Assembly (NCBI GenBank): GCA_035443825.1
Contig: DAOMNN010000010.1
Span: 1 to 64,000, forward strand
DNA: 64,000 nucleotides
From: DAOMNN01 sp035443825
GTDB taxonomy: Bacteria; Pseudomonadota; Gammaproteobacteria; Burkholderiales; Rhodocyclaceae
Reading direction: 5' to 3'
Part shown: positions 1 through 6,732 of the stretch, piece after piece
How positions within the stretch are numbered: position 1 is the first letter of the stretch
How the letters are laid out: each line of letters starts with the position of its first letter
The notes under the pieces: generated by a model
Seen by the model: only the letters and a program-made list of their open reading frames with translations
What the model was told of the DNA's origin: nothing
The model's database searches: none
Position numbers and translations under genes: made by a program

Positions 1-446
1 CGGGTCCGTTCGTCCGGCGTCGCGCCGATCTCGGCACCCCATGCCCCGTAGTTGATCGTCGCGGCGGAGAACGCCAGGGTCACGATGAACACCATCGCAC
101 CCATCCACGTAGCACCGACGCCGGCCGGCGGCGCGAGAAGGCCATACATCCCCATCACCAGAAACGGCAATGAAAGCAGAATCAGGAGCCGCCGTGATGC
201 GACCCTGTCGCTCGCCCAGCCCAGCAGAGGGTCGCTGAACGCGTCGAGGATCCTGACCGCGAGCAAGGTCACTCCAACCGTCGCGAGCGGCACGCCCAGC
301 CCGTCGGAATACAGTCGCGGAACGTGGACATAGATCGGGAGGGCAGCGAAGGCAAGAGGCAGACCAAGCGCGCCATAGGCGAGTACGGGCCGGGCCGACA
401 ACACGTTGGTCGTCGTGATCGACGGCAGGACCAGATCCGCGGCCAT
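1..446 (-). CDS. MFS sugar/cation symporter-like transporter, N-terminal part (cut by window edge)
   Basis: My reverse-strand translation from the ATG at 446 stays open to the window edge and gives about 148 residues with hydrophobic helices and a loop reading DPLLGWASDR near residue 72. This resembles the MelB-like glycoside-pentoside-hexuronide:cation symporter branch of the major facilitator superfamily. Such a transporter often ends the FAD-oxidoreductase/DUF1365/CFA-synthase cluster found upstream here. The start is 50 bases after the stop of the chalcone-isomerase-like gene, and an in-frame TTG six codons upstream is an alternative start. The substrate cannot be read from the sequence; a lipid or lipid-derived compound is only a guess from context. 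Confidence 0.75.
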   Translation of the reverse strand, partial: MAADLVLPSITTTNVLSARPVLAYGALGLPLAFAALPIYVHVPRLYSDGLGVPLATVGVTLLAVRILDAFSDPLLGWASDRVASRRLLILLSLPFLVMGMYGLLAPPAGVGATWMGAMVFIVTLAFSAATINYGAWGAEIGATPDERT

Positions 447-495
447 GGACGAGGAGTGCCGCAATCCATCCGCCAGACGCCGGGCGTCCCCCGAT

Positions 496-1101
496 TCAGC
501 CACCGCCGGAAGCCCCCAGCAGACGCGTGCGCAGACCCGGCTCGCGCGTTCGTTCGTCGAGCCAGATCGCGAAGAATGCCCGGGCAAAGCTTTCATCGGT
601 GATCCTGCCGGTGGGTTCGTCGCCCAGATAGAAGGCGACACCCTCCCCCGGGAGATTCACGCCGACGATGACGTCACCACGACCTACATCCGGAAAGGCG
701 CGCTCGAGCACGGCCCGCCACGCTTCCAGGCGGGATTCATCGGCCATTCCGAGCCGGCGCATCTCGTCCAGGCTCGTCTGGACCAGGCGCGACGACGGTA
801 TCGCCCGCTCGTAGCGAATCGCCAACGCGAATGGTGCGTCGTCACGCCAGCTCGCCTGTGGCGCCCACAGCGATGCCTCGTAGATCCGAAGACCCAGCCA
901 GCGCATCTCTCCACCGCCGAGCCGGCGCCATGCCGCCGGCTCGGAGATGAGATCGTCGGACAGGGGCAGCGGGTTCGTGCCGTGGGCCGGCAGCATGGAG
1001 CACATGAGTATGAGCGTCAGTCCTGCGCGCCACGAGCCGACCTGCCGACGGAAGGCGAGAATCAGGTCATGACCCACTCGAATGTATGGCATACGGGTCA
1101 T
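496..1101 (-). CDS. chalcone isomerase-like periplasmic protein
   Basis: A 201-residue protein with a basic N-terminus and a hydrophobic stretch at about residues 24-41, which looks like a signal peptide. The mature part has the pattern of the bacterial chalcone-isomerase-like family (Chalcone_3), including a GLRIYEASLWAP strand and a late GVNLPGEGVAFYLGDEPTG segment. These proteins share the fold but are not shown to isomerise flavonoids; members are thought to bind fatty-acid-like ligands. The start follows the stop of the CFA-synthase-like gene by 3 bases, so it belongs to the same transcript. A role in handling modified fatty acids is inferred from context only. Confidence 0.7.
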   Translation of the reverse strand: MTRMPYIRVGHDLILAFRRQVGSWRAGLTLILMCSMLPAHGTNPLPLSDDLISEPAAWRRLGGGEMRWLGLRIYEASLWAPQASWRDDAPFALAIRYERAIPSSRLVQTSLDEMRRLGMADESRLEAWRAVLERAFPDVGRGDVIVGVNLPGEGVAFYLGDEPTGRITDESFARAFFAIWLDERTREPGLRTRLLGASGGG

Positions 1102-1104
1102 ATC

Positions 1105-2334
1105 TCAATTCCGATGTTCAAGCTCGTAGTGATGCACGTCGATGTCGCCTGCGACGAACCCGGCCTCGCAATAGGCCAGATAGAAGCGCCACATGCGCAC
1201 GAACCGCTCAGGGAAACCCTGGGCGCGAACCGCCGGCACGGCTGCTTCGAAACGCTCATGCCAGCGCCTCAGCGTCAACGCATAGTCGCGTCCGAAGGCG
1301 AAATCACCGCACACCTGCAGCCCGGCGCATGCGGCCTGCCGATGGACAGCGCCGGGCGAGGGCAGCATGCCTCCGGGAAAGACGTATCGCTGGATGAAAT
1401 CGGTGCCGCGCCGGTAGCGGTCGAACAACCCGTCGGCGATGGTGATCGCCTGGATAACGCATCGTCCGCCCGGCTTGAGGCAGGTCGCGATCCGTTCGAA
1501 GTAGGTCGGCCAGAAGCGCTCTCCCACCGCCTCGATCATCTCGATGGAGACGACATGGTCGTAACGGCCGTGCACGTCGCGGTAGTCGCACAGCTCGAAC
1601 GCAACCCGGTCGGCATAGCCGCCGCGTTTCGCCCGTTCGCGCGCGAACGCCAGTTGCGCAGGCGAAAGCGTCAGGCACAGCAGGCGACAGCCGAACTCGG
1701 TGGCGGCAACCTCGGCGAAACCGCCCCAACCGCAGCCGATCTCGAGAATCGTCTGACCCGGACGCGCACCGAGTCGCTCGAGAATGCGCCGGTACTTTCG
1801 CCGCTGCGCGTCCTCGAGCGATTCCTCGGGCGACGCGAACAGCGCCGACGAGTAGGTCATCGTGTCGTCCAGCCACAAACGATAGAAATCGTTACCGAGA
1901 TCGTAGTGGGCCTCGATGTTGCGTCGCGCACCAACGCGGGTATTGGCGCGCAGGCGGTGCCAGATCCGGTAGGTGGCCAGGCGCAGAAAGCGTCCGTAGA
2001 CCGCACGTCCGAGGGTATCGCGGTTGCTCGCGAGCAATGCCAGCACCGGGGTCGGATCCTCCCCGTCGCTATCCCACAAGCCATCCATCCAGGCCTCCGC
2101 GAGGCCGATGTCGCCACGCCCGAGCGCCATCTCGAACACACGCGGATCCTTTACGCGCCAGTGCGCGACCAGCGGACCGTGCCCCACGCGCAGCTGCGTG
2201 CCATCGGGCAGCTCCAGCGCCAGCGCACCGCCCTTGAGCCCTTCGAGCAGTTCGAGGCCGAGTCGCGCGGTGCGGGACAGCCGGCCAGGCCATTGCGGGC
2301 ACGGTGTTCCCAGCGCTCTTTGCATCGGATTCAT
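1105..2334 (-). CDS. cfa: cyclopropane-fatty-acyl-phospholipid synthase family methyltransferase
   Basis: A 409-residue SAM-dependent enzyme of the CFA/mycolic-acid-synthase family, which methylates or cyclopropanates double bonds of membrane phospholipid acyl chains. Visible marks are the SAM-binding loop EIGCGWGGFAE near the middle, the HYDLGNDFYRLWLD segment before it, and the PGGMLPSP motif after it. I chose the ATG at 2334 because it forms an ATGA overlap with the DUF1365 stop; the frame is open further upstream but that part overlaps DUF1365. The neighbours suggest a stress-linked lipid-modification pathway rather than the stand-alone stationary-phase Cfa. Homologues in comparable clusters include enzymes of furan fatty acid formation, so the product may not be a cyclopropane. 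Confidence 0.85.
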   Translation of the reverse strand: MNPMQRALGTPCPQWPGRLSRTARLGLELLEGLKGGALALELPDGTQLRVGHGPLVAHWRVKDPRVFEMALGRGDIGLAEAWMDGLWDSDGEDPTPVLALLASNRDTLGRAVYGRFLRLATYRIWHRLRANTRVGARRNIEAHYDLGNDFYRLWLDDTMTYSSALFASPEESLEDAQRRKYRRILERLGARPGQTILEIGCGWGGFAEVAATEFGCRLLCLTLSPAQLAFARERAKRGGYADRVAFELCDYRDVHGRYDHVVSIEMIEAVGERFWPTYFERIATCLKPGGRCVIQAITIADGLFDRYRRGTDFIQRYVFPGGMLPSPGAVHRQAACAGLQVCGDFAFGRDYALTLRRWHERFEAAVPAVRAQGFPERFVRMWRFYLAYCEAGFVAGDIDVHHYELEHRN

Positions 2335-3110
2335 CGCGTCGTTTCCTCCAGCGGCGGAGCCGGCTTGCGGAAGAAGTGCACCCGCTTCGACCACAGACGC
2401 AGCGCCTGCCAGTGAATTCGGGCAAGCACGCCCAGGGTCATGAACGGAAAGCGCAGCAGCCAGCGGAGCATCGCGCGTGCGCAAAGCGCTTGTGCACGTC
2501 CTCCGACACGGGTCGCAAGGAGCCGCTCGCCATCCTCGAAGTAGTCGATCGCGACCGCATGCACGGGACCCTGGTGCTCGATCCGGAACCGGTATTCGCC
2601 GCGAACGGGGAAGAAGGGCGAGACGTGAAAGACCTTGCGCACGGACAGCTCGTCGCCGGTTTCGATGGGGCGCACGTCGGGGTGATGCACGAGGTAGTTG
2701 TGACGCTCGTCGAAGGTATTGCTGACCTCCGCAAGCACGACGCGCAGGCGCCCCTCGGAGTCGTGACAGAACCAGAAACTCACGGGGTTGAAGACGTAAC
2801 CGAAGATCCGGGGCATGGTCTGCAGCACGATCTCACCTCCGGTGCATGCCGCCAGTCCGTGCTGCGACAGGAGGGTCCTGATCCACGGCAGCAGCGCGTC
2901 GCCGTTGCGGGGCCCATGGTCGGCGCTGCGAAACGTGAAAATGTTGCGCCGGTCGATCCCGAGCAGCGGCACCGAAAGGCTGTCGAGCTTTGACAGCGGC
3001 AGGCGCAGGAAGGCAAGCGGATAGACGAAACGGTTCGGCACGACCGAACTGCGCTCATGCATCACTGCACCGAAGCATGCCGAAGGCGCAAGGGCGGACA
3101 TGATGGTCAT
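2331..3110 (-). CDS. DUF1365 family protein
   Basis: A 259-residue member of DUF1365 (COG3496). It shows the conserved opening with MHERSSVVPNRFVYPLAFLRL-like residues near positions 19-38, the NPVSFWFCHD segment, and the HVSPFFPV segment near the middle. No enzymatic role is proven. The family almost always occurs with a COG2907 FAD protein and a CFA-type methyltransferase, as here, and in several bacteria the set is part of the singlet-oxygen or light response. The ATG at 3110 overlaps the stop of the upstream FAD gene as ATGA, and its own stop overlaps the next start in the same way, so three consecutive genes are translationally coupled. Confidence 0.85.
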   Translation of the reverse strand: MTIMSALAPSACFGAVMHERSSVVPNRFVYPLAFLRLPLSKLDSLSVPLLGIDRRNIFTFRSADHGPRNGDALLPWIRTLLSQHGLAACTGGEIVLQTMPRIFGYVFNPVSFWFCHDSEGRLRVVLAEVSNTFDERHNYLVHHPDVRPIETGDELSVRKVFHVSPFFPVRGEYRFRIEHQGPVHAVAIDYFEDGERLLATRVGGRAQALCARAMLRWLLRFPFMTLGVLARIHWQALRLWSKRVHFFRKPAPPLEETTR

Positions 3111-4453
3111 GCGCTCACCGCTGCAGAGCGGGTCTGCGCTGCCGGATGCTCGCCGCGCCACGGAACGCTTGCGCCGAGCGCTTCGACAACTGAGAGGGCG
3201 GACTTCAGGCCATCCTCGTGGAAGCCGTAGCCGGTCCATGCCCCCGCGAACCAGCTGCGACGCACCCCCTGGATCTCGCTCAGGCGCGCCTGCGCATCGA
3301 TGGCAGCGCTATCGAAGACCGGATGCGCGTAGTCGAAAGTGCGAATGACCGACGCTGGCGCCGGCTCGCGAAACGGATTGAGCGACACGATCACCGGCGC
3401 GGCAAAGGGAAGCGGCTGCAGGCGATTGATCAGATAGCTCACGGATACCGAGCGCCCGTCCGGCCCCCCTTCGCCAGCCAGATAATTCCATGCCGACCAC
3501 ACCGACTTGCGACGCGGCAGCAAACCGACATCGGTGTGGAGCACGGCACGATTGGGCTGATAACGTATCGCCCCGAGCAGTTGCGCCTCTGCCACGGTGG
3601 CGTCGGCACCGAGGATCTCGAGGGTCTGGTCGCTGTGGGTCGCGAACACGATCTCGTCGAAGCGCTCGCTGCGCGAACCCGCGTCCACGCTCACCCCGAA
3701 CTCGTCGCGGACAACCCGCGCCACCGGAGTGTTCAGGCGCACGTCGTCCAGCATCGGGAGCAGGCGACGAACGTATTCACGTGCCCCGCCCCGTACGGTC
3801 GACCACTGGGGACGATCCAGAATCTGCAGCAGCCCGTGGTTGTTGCAGAAGCGCACGAAGGTCTCGAGCGGATAGTCGAGCATTGCCTGCGTGGGACAGG
3901 ACCAGATGGCCGCAGCCATCGGCAGCAGGTACCAGTCGCGAAAGGCGCGGCCAAAGCGCCGCGTCTCCAGAAAGGAGCCAAGCGATATCCCGGAGCCGGC
4001 CCCGGACGCGGCCAGCCGGGTGGCCTCGCGGTTGAAGCGCAGGATGTCCGCGAGCATCCTCCACATCGCCGGACGCAGCATGTTCCCACGCTGAGCGAAT
4101 ACCGTCCCCAGGTCGGTGCCCGCCCATTCCAGTTCCGGGGATTCGATGCTCACGCCAAACGACATGTCGGTTTCGACCGTTTGCACGCCAAGCAGCGCGA
4201 ACATCGCGCAAAGGTTCGGATAGGTACGACGGTTGAACACGAGAAAGCCCGTATCCACCGGGTGCGTCATTCCCTCGAGACTCACATCCACGGTGTTGGT
4301 ATGACCGCCCGCATGGCTTCCCGCCTCGAAGAGCGTGACCTGTGCATGCCGCGACAGCAGCCACGCGGCGACCAGGCCCGAGACGCCTGCACCTACGACC
4401 GCAATGCGCCGGCCGCCGCCGATGGCGAGCCGTTCGATTTCACCCATTCGCAT
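3107..4453 (-). CDS. FAD/NAD(P)-binding amine-oxidase-like protein (COG2907 type)
   Basis: A 448-residue flavoprotein with the N-terminal dinucleotide-binding motif VVGAGVSGLVAAWLLSR at about residues 14-30, followed by the EAGSHAGGHTNTV continuation, and a C-terminal FAD-contact segment FAGAWTGYGFHEDGLKSA. It is of the COG2907 group, which includes predicted fatty-acid desaturase-like oxidoreductases acting with CFA-type methyltransferases. The start at 4453 is preceded by GGAGA at a good distance; a second ATG lies six bases downstream. It is the first long gene of the minus-strand cluster controlled from the B12-regulator intergenic region, and its stop overlaps the DUF1365 start. Substrate and reaction are inferred from family context. 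Confidence 0.82.
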   Translation of the reverse strand: MRMGEIERLAIGGGRRIAVVGAGVSGLVAAWLLSRHAQVTLFEAGSHAGGHTNTVDVSLEGMTHPVDTGFLVFNRRTYPNLCAMFALLGVQTVETDMSFGVSIESPELEWAGTDLGTVFAQRGNMLRPAMWRMLADILRFNREATRLAASGAGSGISLGSFLETRRFGRAFRDWYLLPMAAAIWSCPTQAMLDYPLETFVRFCNNHGLLQILDRPQWSTVRGGAREYVRRLLPMLDDVRLNTPVARVVRDEFGVSVDAGSRSERFDEIVFATHSDQTLEILGADATVAEAQLLGAIRYQPNRAVLHTDVGLLPRRKSVWSAWNYLAGEGGPDGRSVSVSYLINRLQPLPFAAPVIVSLNPFREPAPASVIRTFDYAHPVFDSAAIDAQARLSEIQGVRRSWFAGAWTGYGFHEDGLKSALSVVEALGASVPWRGEHPAAQTRSAAVSA

Positions 4454-4478
4454 TTCAAGGATCTCCCCGGTTCCACGC

Positions 4479-4718
4479 TCAGGACGGATTGCGCGGCGCA
4501 TTTCGCCCCGCGAGGTCGGAACGATGGACAAAGAGCTTGAGCAGCAGCTCTTGCTCCGCCATTTTGTCCAGGACAAATGCAGGTGATTGATGTGCGGGGA
4601 CGAGTATCGAGCCATGCACTCCATGACTCGATACACCGCTCCACGCAATTGCACCCAACAGCACCAGAACGGCACCTGCGGCCACCACGGACAGTTCTGC
4701 ACACATCGTTGTCTTCAT
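4479..4718 (-). CDS. candidate small membrane protein, first gene of the lipid cluster
   Basis: A 79-residue reading frame starting at the ATG at 4718. It has a hydrophobic segment at about residues 9-27 (ELSVVAAGAVLVLLGAIAW), fitting a single transmembrane helix or signal peptide, then a short polar tail. I do not recognise it. It begins just inside the predicted minus-strand transcript, and an AGGA eight bases before the ATG, part of operator 2, could serve as ribosome binding site. It ends 25 bases before the FAD oxidoreductase start. Against it: third-position base use is weaker than in the neighbouring genes, and operator 1 lies inside it. It may instead be an untranslated leader. Confidence 0.45.
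   Translation of the reverse strand: MKTTMCAELSVVAAGAVLVLLGAIAWSGVSSHGVHGSILVPAHQSPAFVLDKMAEQELLLKLFVHRSDLAGRNAPRNPS
4563..4577. promoter_or_regulatory. operator 1, palindrome TTTGTCC-A-GGACAAA
   Basis: A perfect 7+1+7 palindrome. It is the same motif as the two copies at 4723-4737 and 4786-4800, and a lone GGACAAA half-site lies at 4526-4532. It sits inside the small open frame, about 110 bases upstream of the FAD oxidoreductase start. The likely ligand is the adjacent MerR/B12 regulator; this is inferred from location and repetition. Confidence 0.7.
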
Positions 4719-4722
4719 TTGT

Positions 4723-4737
4723 TTTGTCCTGGACAAA
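4723..4737. promoter_or_regulatory. operator 2, palindrome TTTGTCC-T-GGACAAA
   Basis: A perfect 7+1+7 palindrome that overlaps the -35 hexamer (TGGACA, 4730-4735) of the plus-strand promoter. It also lies just downstream of the expected start of the minus-strand transcript. Bound protein here could block both directions. Its centre is 63 bases, about six helical turns, from that of operator 3. Confidence 0.75.
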
Positions 4738-4758
4738 CTTGATCGATGGCCCTAAGAT
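4730..4758 (+). promoter_or_regulatory. predicted promoter of the B12-type MerR regulator gene
   Basis: TGGACA (4730-4735), a 17-base spacer and TAAGAT (4753-4758), read on the plus strand. Transcription would begin near 4765, leaving a leader of about 38 bases that contains operator 3. The -35 lies within operator 2, which suggests autoregulation. The -10 is shared, base for base except one step, with the opposing promoter. Confidence 0.5.
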
Positions 4759-4782
4759 AGATTCAAGCATCCGGATTGTCAA
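4754..4782 (-). promoter_or_regulatory. predicted promoter of the lipid-modification cluster
   Basis: On the minus strand TTGACA (4782-4777), a 17-base spacer and TATCTT (4759-4754): a consensus -35 with a fair -10. Transcription would start near 4747. Operator 3 ends 4 bases upstream of the -35 and operator 2 covers the early transcribed region, so one regulator could control this promoter together with its own. Confidence 0.6.
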
Positions 4783-4785
4783 CAC

Positions 4786-4800
4786 TTTGTCCAAGACAAA
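4786..4800. promoter_or_regulatory. operator 3, imperfect palindrome TTTGTCC-A-AGACAAA
   Basis: The same 15-base motif with one mismatch in the right arm. It ends two bases before the ATG of the regulator gene and abuts the -35 of the minus-strand promoter. Binding here would affect both the cluster promoter and translation or elongation of the regulator gene. Confidence 0.65.
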
Positions 4801-4802
4801 TA

Positions 4803-5720
4803 ATGCGTACAGACCAGAATTCACAGCCGACCTTCAATATCGCCGCCGTGGAACGCGACACCGGGCTATCAAAAGACACCCTTCGTGTCTGGGAACGGCG
4901 CTACGGCTTCCCATGCCCCTCGCGCGACGCCAACGGCGATCGAATCTATCCCCCCGAACAGGTCGAGAAGCTGCGCCTGATTCGCCGCCTCCTCGATCAG
5001 GGTCGGCGCCCGTCGAAGATCGTCGGAGCTGACCTTGCCTCGTTGCGCAGGGAGCTCGAAACTGTTCCGGATGAGCCGCTGTCGGTTACCGCTGTCGACG
5101 AGGCAGGCTTTCTCCGCATGTTGCGCCTGCACCACAGCGACGAACTGCGCTCGAGCCTGCAACAGATGCTCCTGAGGCAGGGACTGCAGCGCTTCGTGGC
5201 AGACACGATTGCCGCGCTGAACGTCGCGGTCGGGCAGGCTTGGCTTCGGGGCGAACTGGACGTCCCGGAAGAGCACTTCTATTCGGAGCAGGTGCAGAAC
5301 GTATTACGAAATGCCATCGGCTCGCAGCCCGGACCGGGCGGCACCCCGCGCATCCTGCTCACGACTTTCCCCGAGGAACTGCACGCACTGGGGCTGCTGA
5401 TGGTCGAGGCGATGCTGGTCCCCGAGGGTGCAGCATGCATCTCGCTGGGAACACAGACACCGCTTGCCGATATCCGCAGTGCGGCGCTGGCAGGCAGAAT
5501 CGATGTGGTGGCGCTTTCATTCAGCAGTGCCTACCCGTTGCGTCAGGCACTGGAAGGACTGACCCGGCTGCGCCGGATGCTCGCGCCGGAAGTCGCGCTG
5601 TGGGCCGGAGGCGCCGCGATTCAGGGCAAGGCCGGACGCCTCGAGGGCATCCGCGTCGTTGCTTCGCTGGACGACGCGGTCGCGGCGCTGGGCGAGTGGC
5701 GGGCCGCACATCCGGCCTGA
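4803..5720 (+). CDS. litR: MerR-family transcriptional regulator with B12-binding domain (CarH/LitR type)
   Basis: A 305-residue regulator. Residues 11-75 form a MerR winged helix with the RVWERRYGFP recognition segment at 28-37. Residues about 100-175 match the cobalamin-cap helical domain and contain W147-x9-E157-H158, the motif that packs against adenosylcobalamin in CarH. A B12-binding Rossmann domain follows with E192-L-H194-A-L-G, carrying the candidate lower axial histidine. CarH proteins are tetrameric repressors in the dark that release DNA in light; the retained residues suggest this one binds B12 and senses light. A TTG at 4776 is an alternative start, but the ATG fits the family N-terminus. 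It is divergent from the lipid cluster. The symbol is by family similarity. Confidence 0.85.
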   Translation: MRTDQNSQPTFNIAAVERDTGLSKDTLRVWERRYGFPCPSRDANGDRIYPPEQVEKLRLIRRLLDQGRRPSKIVGADLASLRRELETVPDEPLSVTAVDEAGFLRMLRLHHSDELRSSLQQMLLRQGLQRFVADTIAALNVAVGQAWLRGELDVPEEHFYSEQVQNVLRNAIGSQPGPGGTPRILLTTFPEELHALGLLMVEAMLVPEGAACISLGTQTPLADIRSAALAGRIDVVALSFSSAYPLRQALEGLTRLRRMLAPEVALWAGGAAIQGKAGRLEGIRVVASLDDAVAALGEWRAAHPA

Positions 5721-5767
5721 CCGCAATCGCCACGATCCGGGTAAACTGCGAAACTCATGGAAGCGCT

Positions 5768-6256
5768 ATGATCCCCGCCCGCCCGTCATTCGAAGCCAAG
5801 ATCTGCCCACCCGAGCACCTCGTCGCACGTGCGGCGGCCTTGCCACGCCCGCTGGTGTTCACGAACGGGTGCTTCGACATTCTGCATCGCGGTCACGTGA
5901 CCTACCTGGCACAGGCGCGTGCGCTCGGTGCCGCAATGGTCGTGGCGCTCAATACCGATGCGTCAGTCAGGCGCCTGGGCAAGGGCGACGATCGCCCGAT
6001 GAATCCGCTCGAAGACCGGCTGGCTGTGATGGCCGCCCTGGAATGCGTGGATCTCGTGACCTGGTTCGACGAGGACACGCCGCTCATCCGCATTCTCGAG
6101 GCGCGCCCTGAAGTTCTCGTCAAGGGCGGGGACTGGGCGGTCGATCGCATCGTCGGCGCGTCCGAAGTGCAATCGTGGGGCGGAAGGGTATATTCGATCC
6201 CGTTCGCGCACGAACGCTCTACGACACGGCTGATCGAGCGCATCCGCGGCGCGTGA
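5768..6256 (+). CDS. rfaE2: D-glycero-beta-D-manno-heptose 1-phosphate adenylyltransferase
   Basis: A 162-residue nucleotidyltransferase equal to the C-terminal half of E. coli HldE. It shows the FTNGCFDILHRGHVTYL signature at about residues 33-49, the KGGDW segment near 119, and the C-terminal ERSTTRLIERI segment. It makes ADP-heptose from heptose 1-phosphate for the LPS inner core. The kinase half is absent, so a separate kinase gene should exist elsewhere, as is usual in Betaproteobacteria. The partner phosphatase gmhB lies at 59327-59860. The ATG at 5768 follows GGAAG; the same frame is open upstream but there overlaps the regulator gene, so the long start is not used. Confidence 0.9.
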   Translation: MIPARPSFEAKICPPEHLVARAAALPRPLVFTNGCFDILHRGHVTYLAQARALGAAMVVALNTDASVRRLGKGDDRPMNPLEDRLAVMAALECVDLVTWFDEDTPLIRILEARPEVLVKGGDWAVDRIVGASEVQSWGGRVYSIPFAHERSTTRLIERIRGA

Positions 6257-6285
6257 GGCACCGGCGCACACCGCGTTGCCCGGAG

Positions 6286-6555
6286 TCACTCGTTGTTGCG
6301 GCTGCGATCGAGGCCACCGCTATACCAGTTGCCCCCGAACGAGTCGTCCAGATCGGGATACTCTCGATCGTGCTCCATGAGCAGCCGCATGATCGTGGAA
6401 GCATTCTCCGGCGCGAAGCCGGTGCGCGAGCCACCGCGCGTTTCATTCATCAGCTCGCTGATGAAATCCCGGCACGCGCGCGTTCCCCAGAGCTCGTCTA
6501 TCCTGGTCAGATGGGGATGGTCCGCATACAGACGGGTGGTATCGGTGTTCGGCAT
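6286..6555 (-). CDS. small hypothetical protein with LWGTR-x-C motif
   Basis: An 89-residue soluble protein with no signal peptide or membrane segment, and a good ribosome site (GGAGAAA, five bases before the ATG). From residue 22 it reads LWGTRACRDFISELM, then R-x-G-x-R-x-GF. The same spacing of L-W-G-T-R-x-C, hydrophobic I, R-x-G-x-R-x-GF and a following leucine helix occurs in the last 54 residues of the FimV-like protein at 32905-34866. It therefore looks like a free-standing copy of that C-terminal domain. Function is unknown. It is convergent with rfaE2 and divergent from recQ. Confidence 0.8.
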   Translation of the reverse strand: MPNTDTTRLYADHPHLTRIDELWGTRACRDFISELMNETRGGSRTGFAPENASTIMRLLMEHDREYPDLDDSFGGNWYSGGLDRSRNNE

Positions 6556-6732
6556 GGCGCTTTCTCCACTGCAATTTCCCTGTGTTCAATATCGCCCCTT
6601 GCGCGACTTCGGTCAACGTACGACTCGACCTGGGCACATACCGGACGATCTGGGGAGCACCACCGGGATCGCATCCCTTGAATGCGGATCGAGTCCGAAC
6701 GTGACAGTGTCGATGGCTGTAGAATTGGCGCG

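Noticed and set aside
4776..4804. A second promoter TTGTCA-17-AATAAT with operator 3 in its spacer
   Set aside because: Its start point would fall near 4811, inside the regulator gene after its ATG, and would remove residues needed for the MerR domain.
5240..5767. A longer start for the heptose adenylyltransferase gene
   Set aside because: The extension overlaps the regulator gene in another frame and lacks any similarity to the HldE kinase domain.
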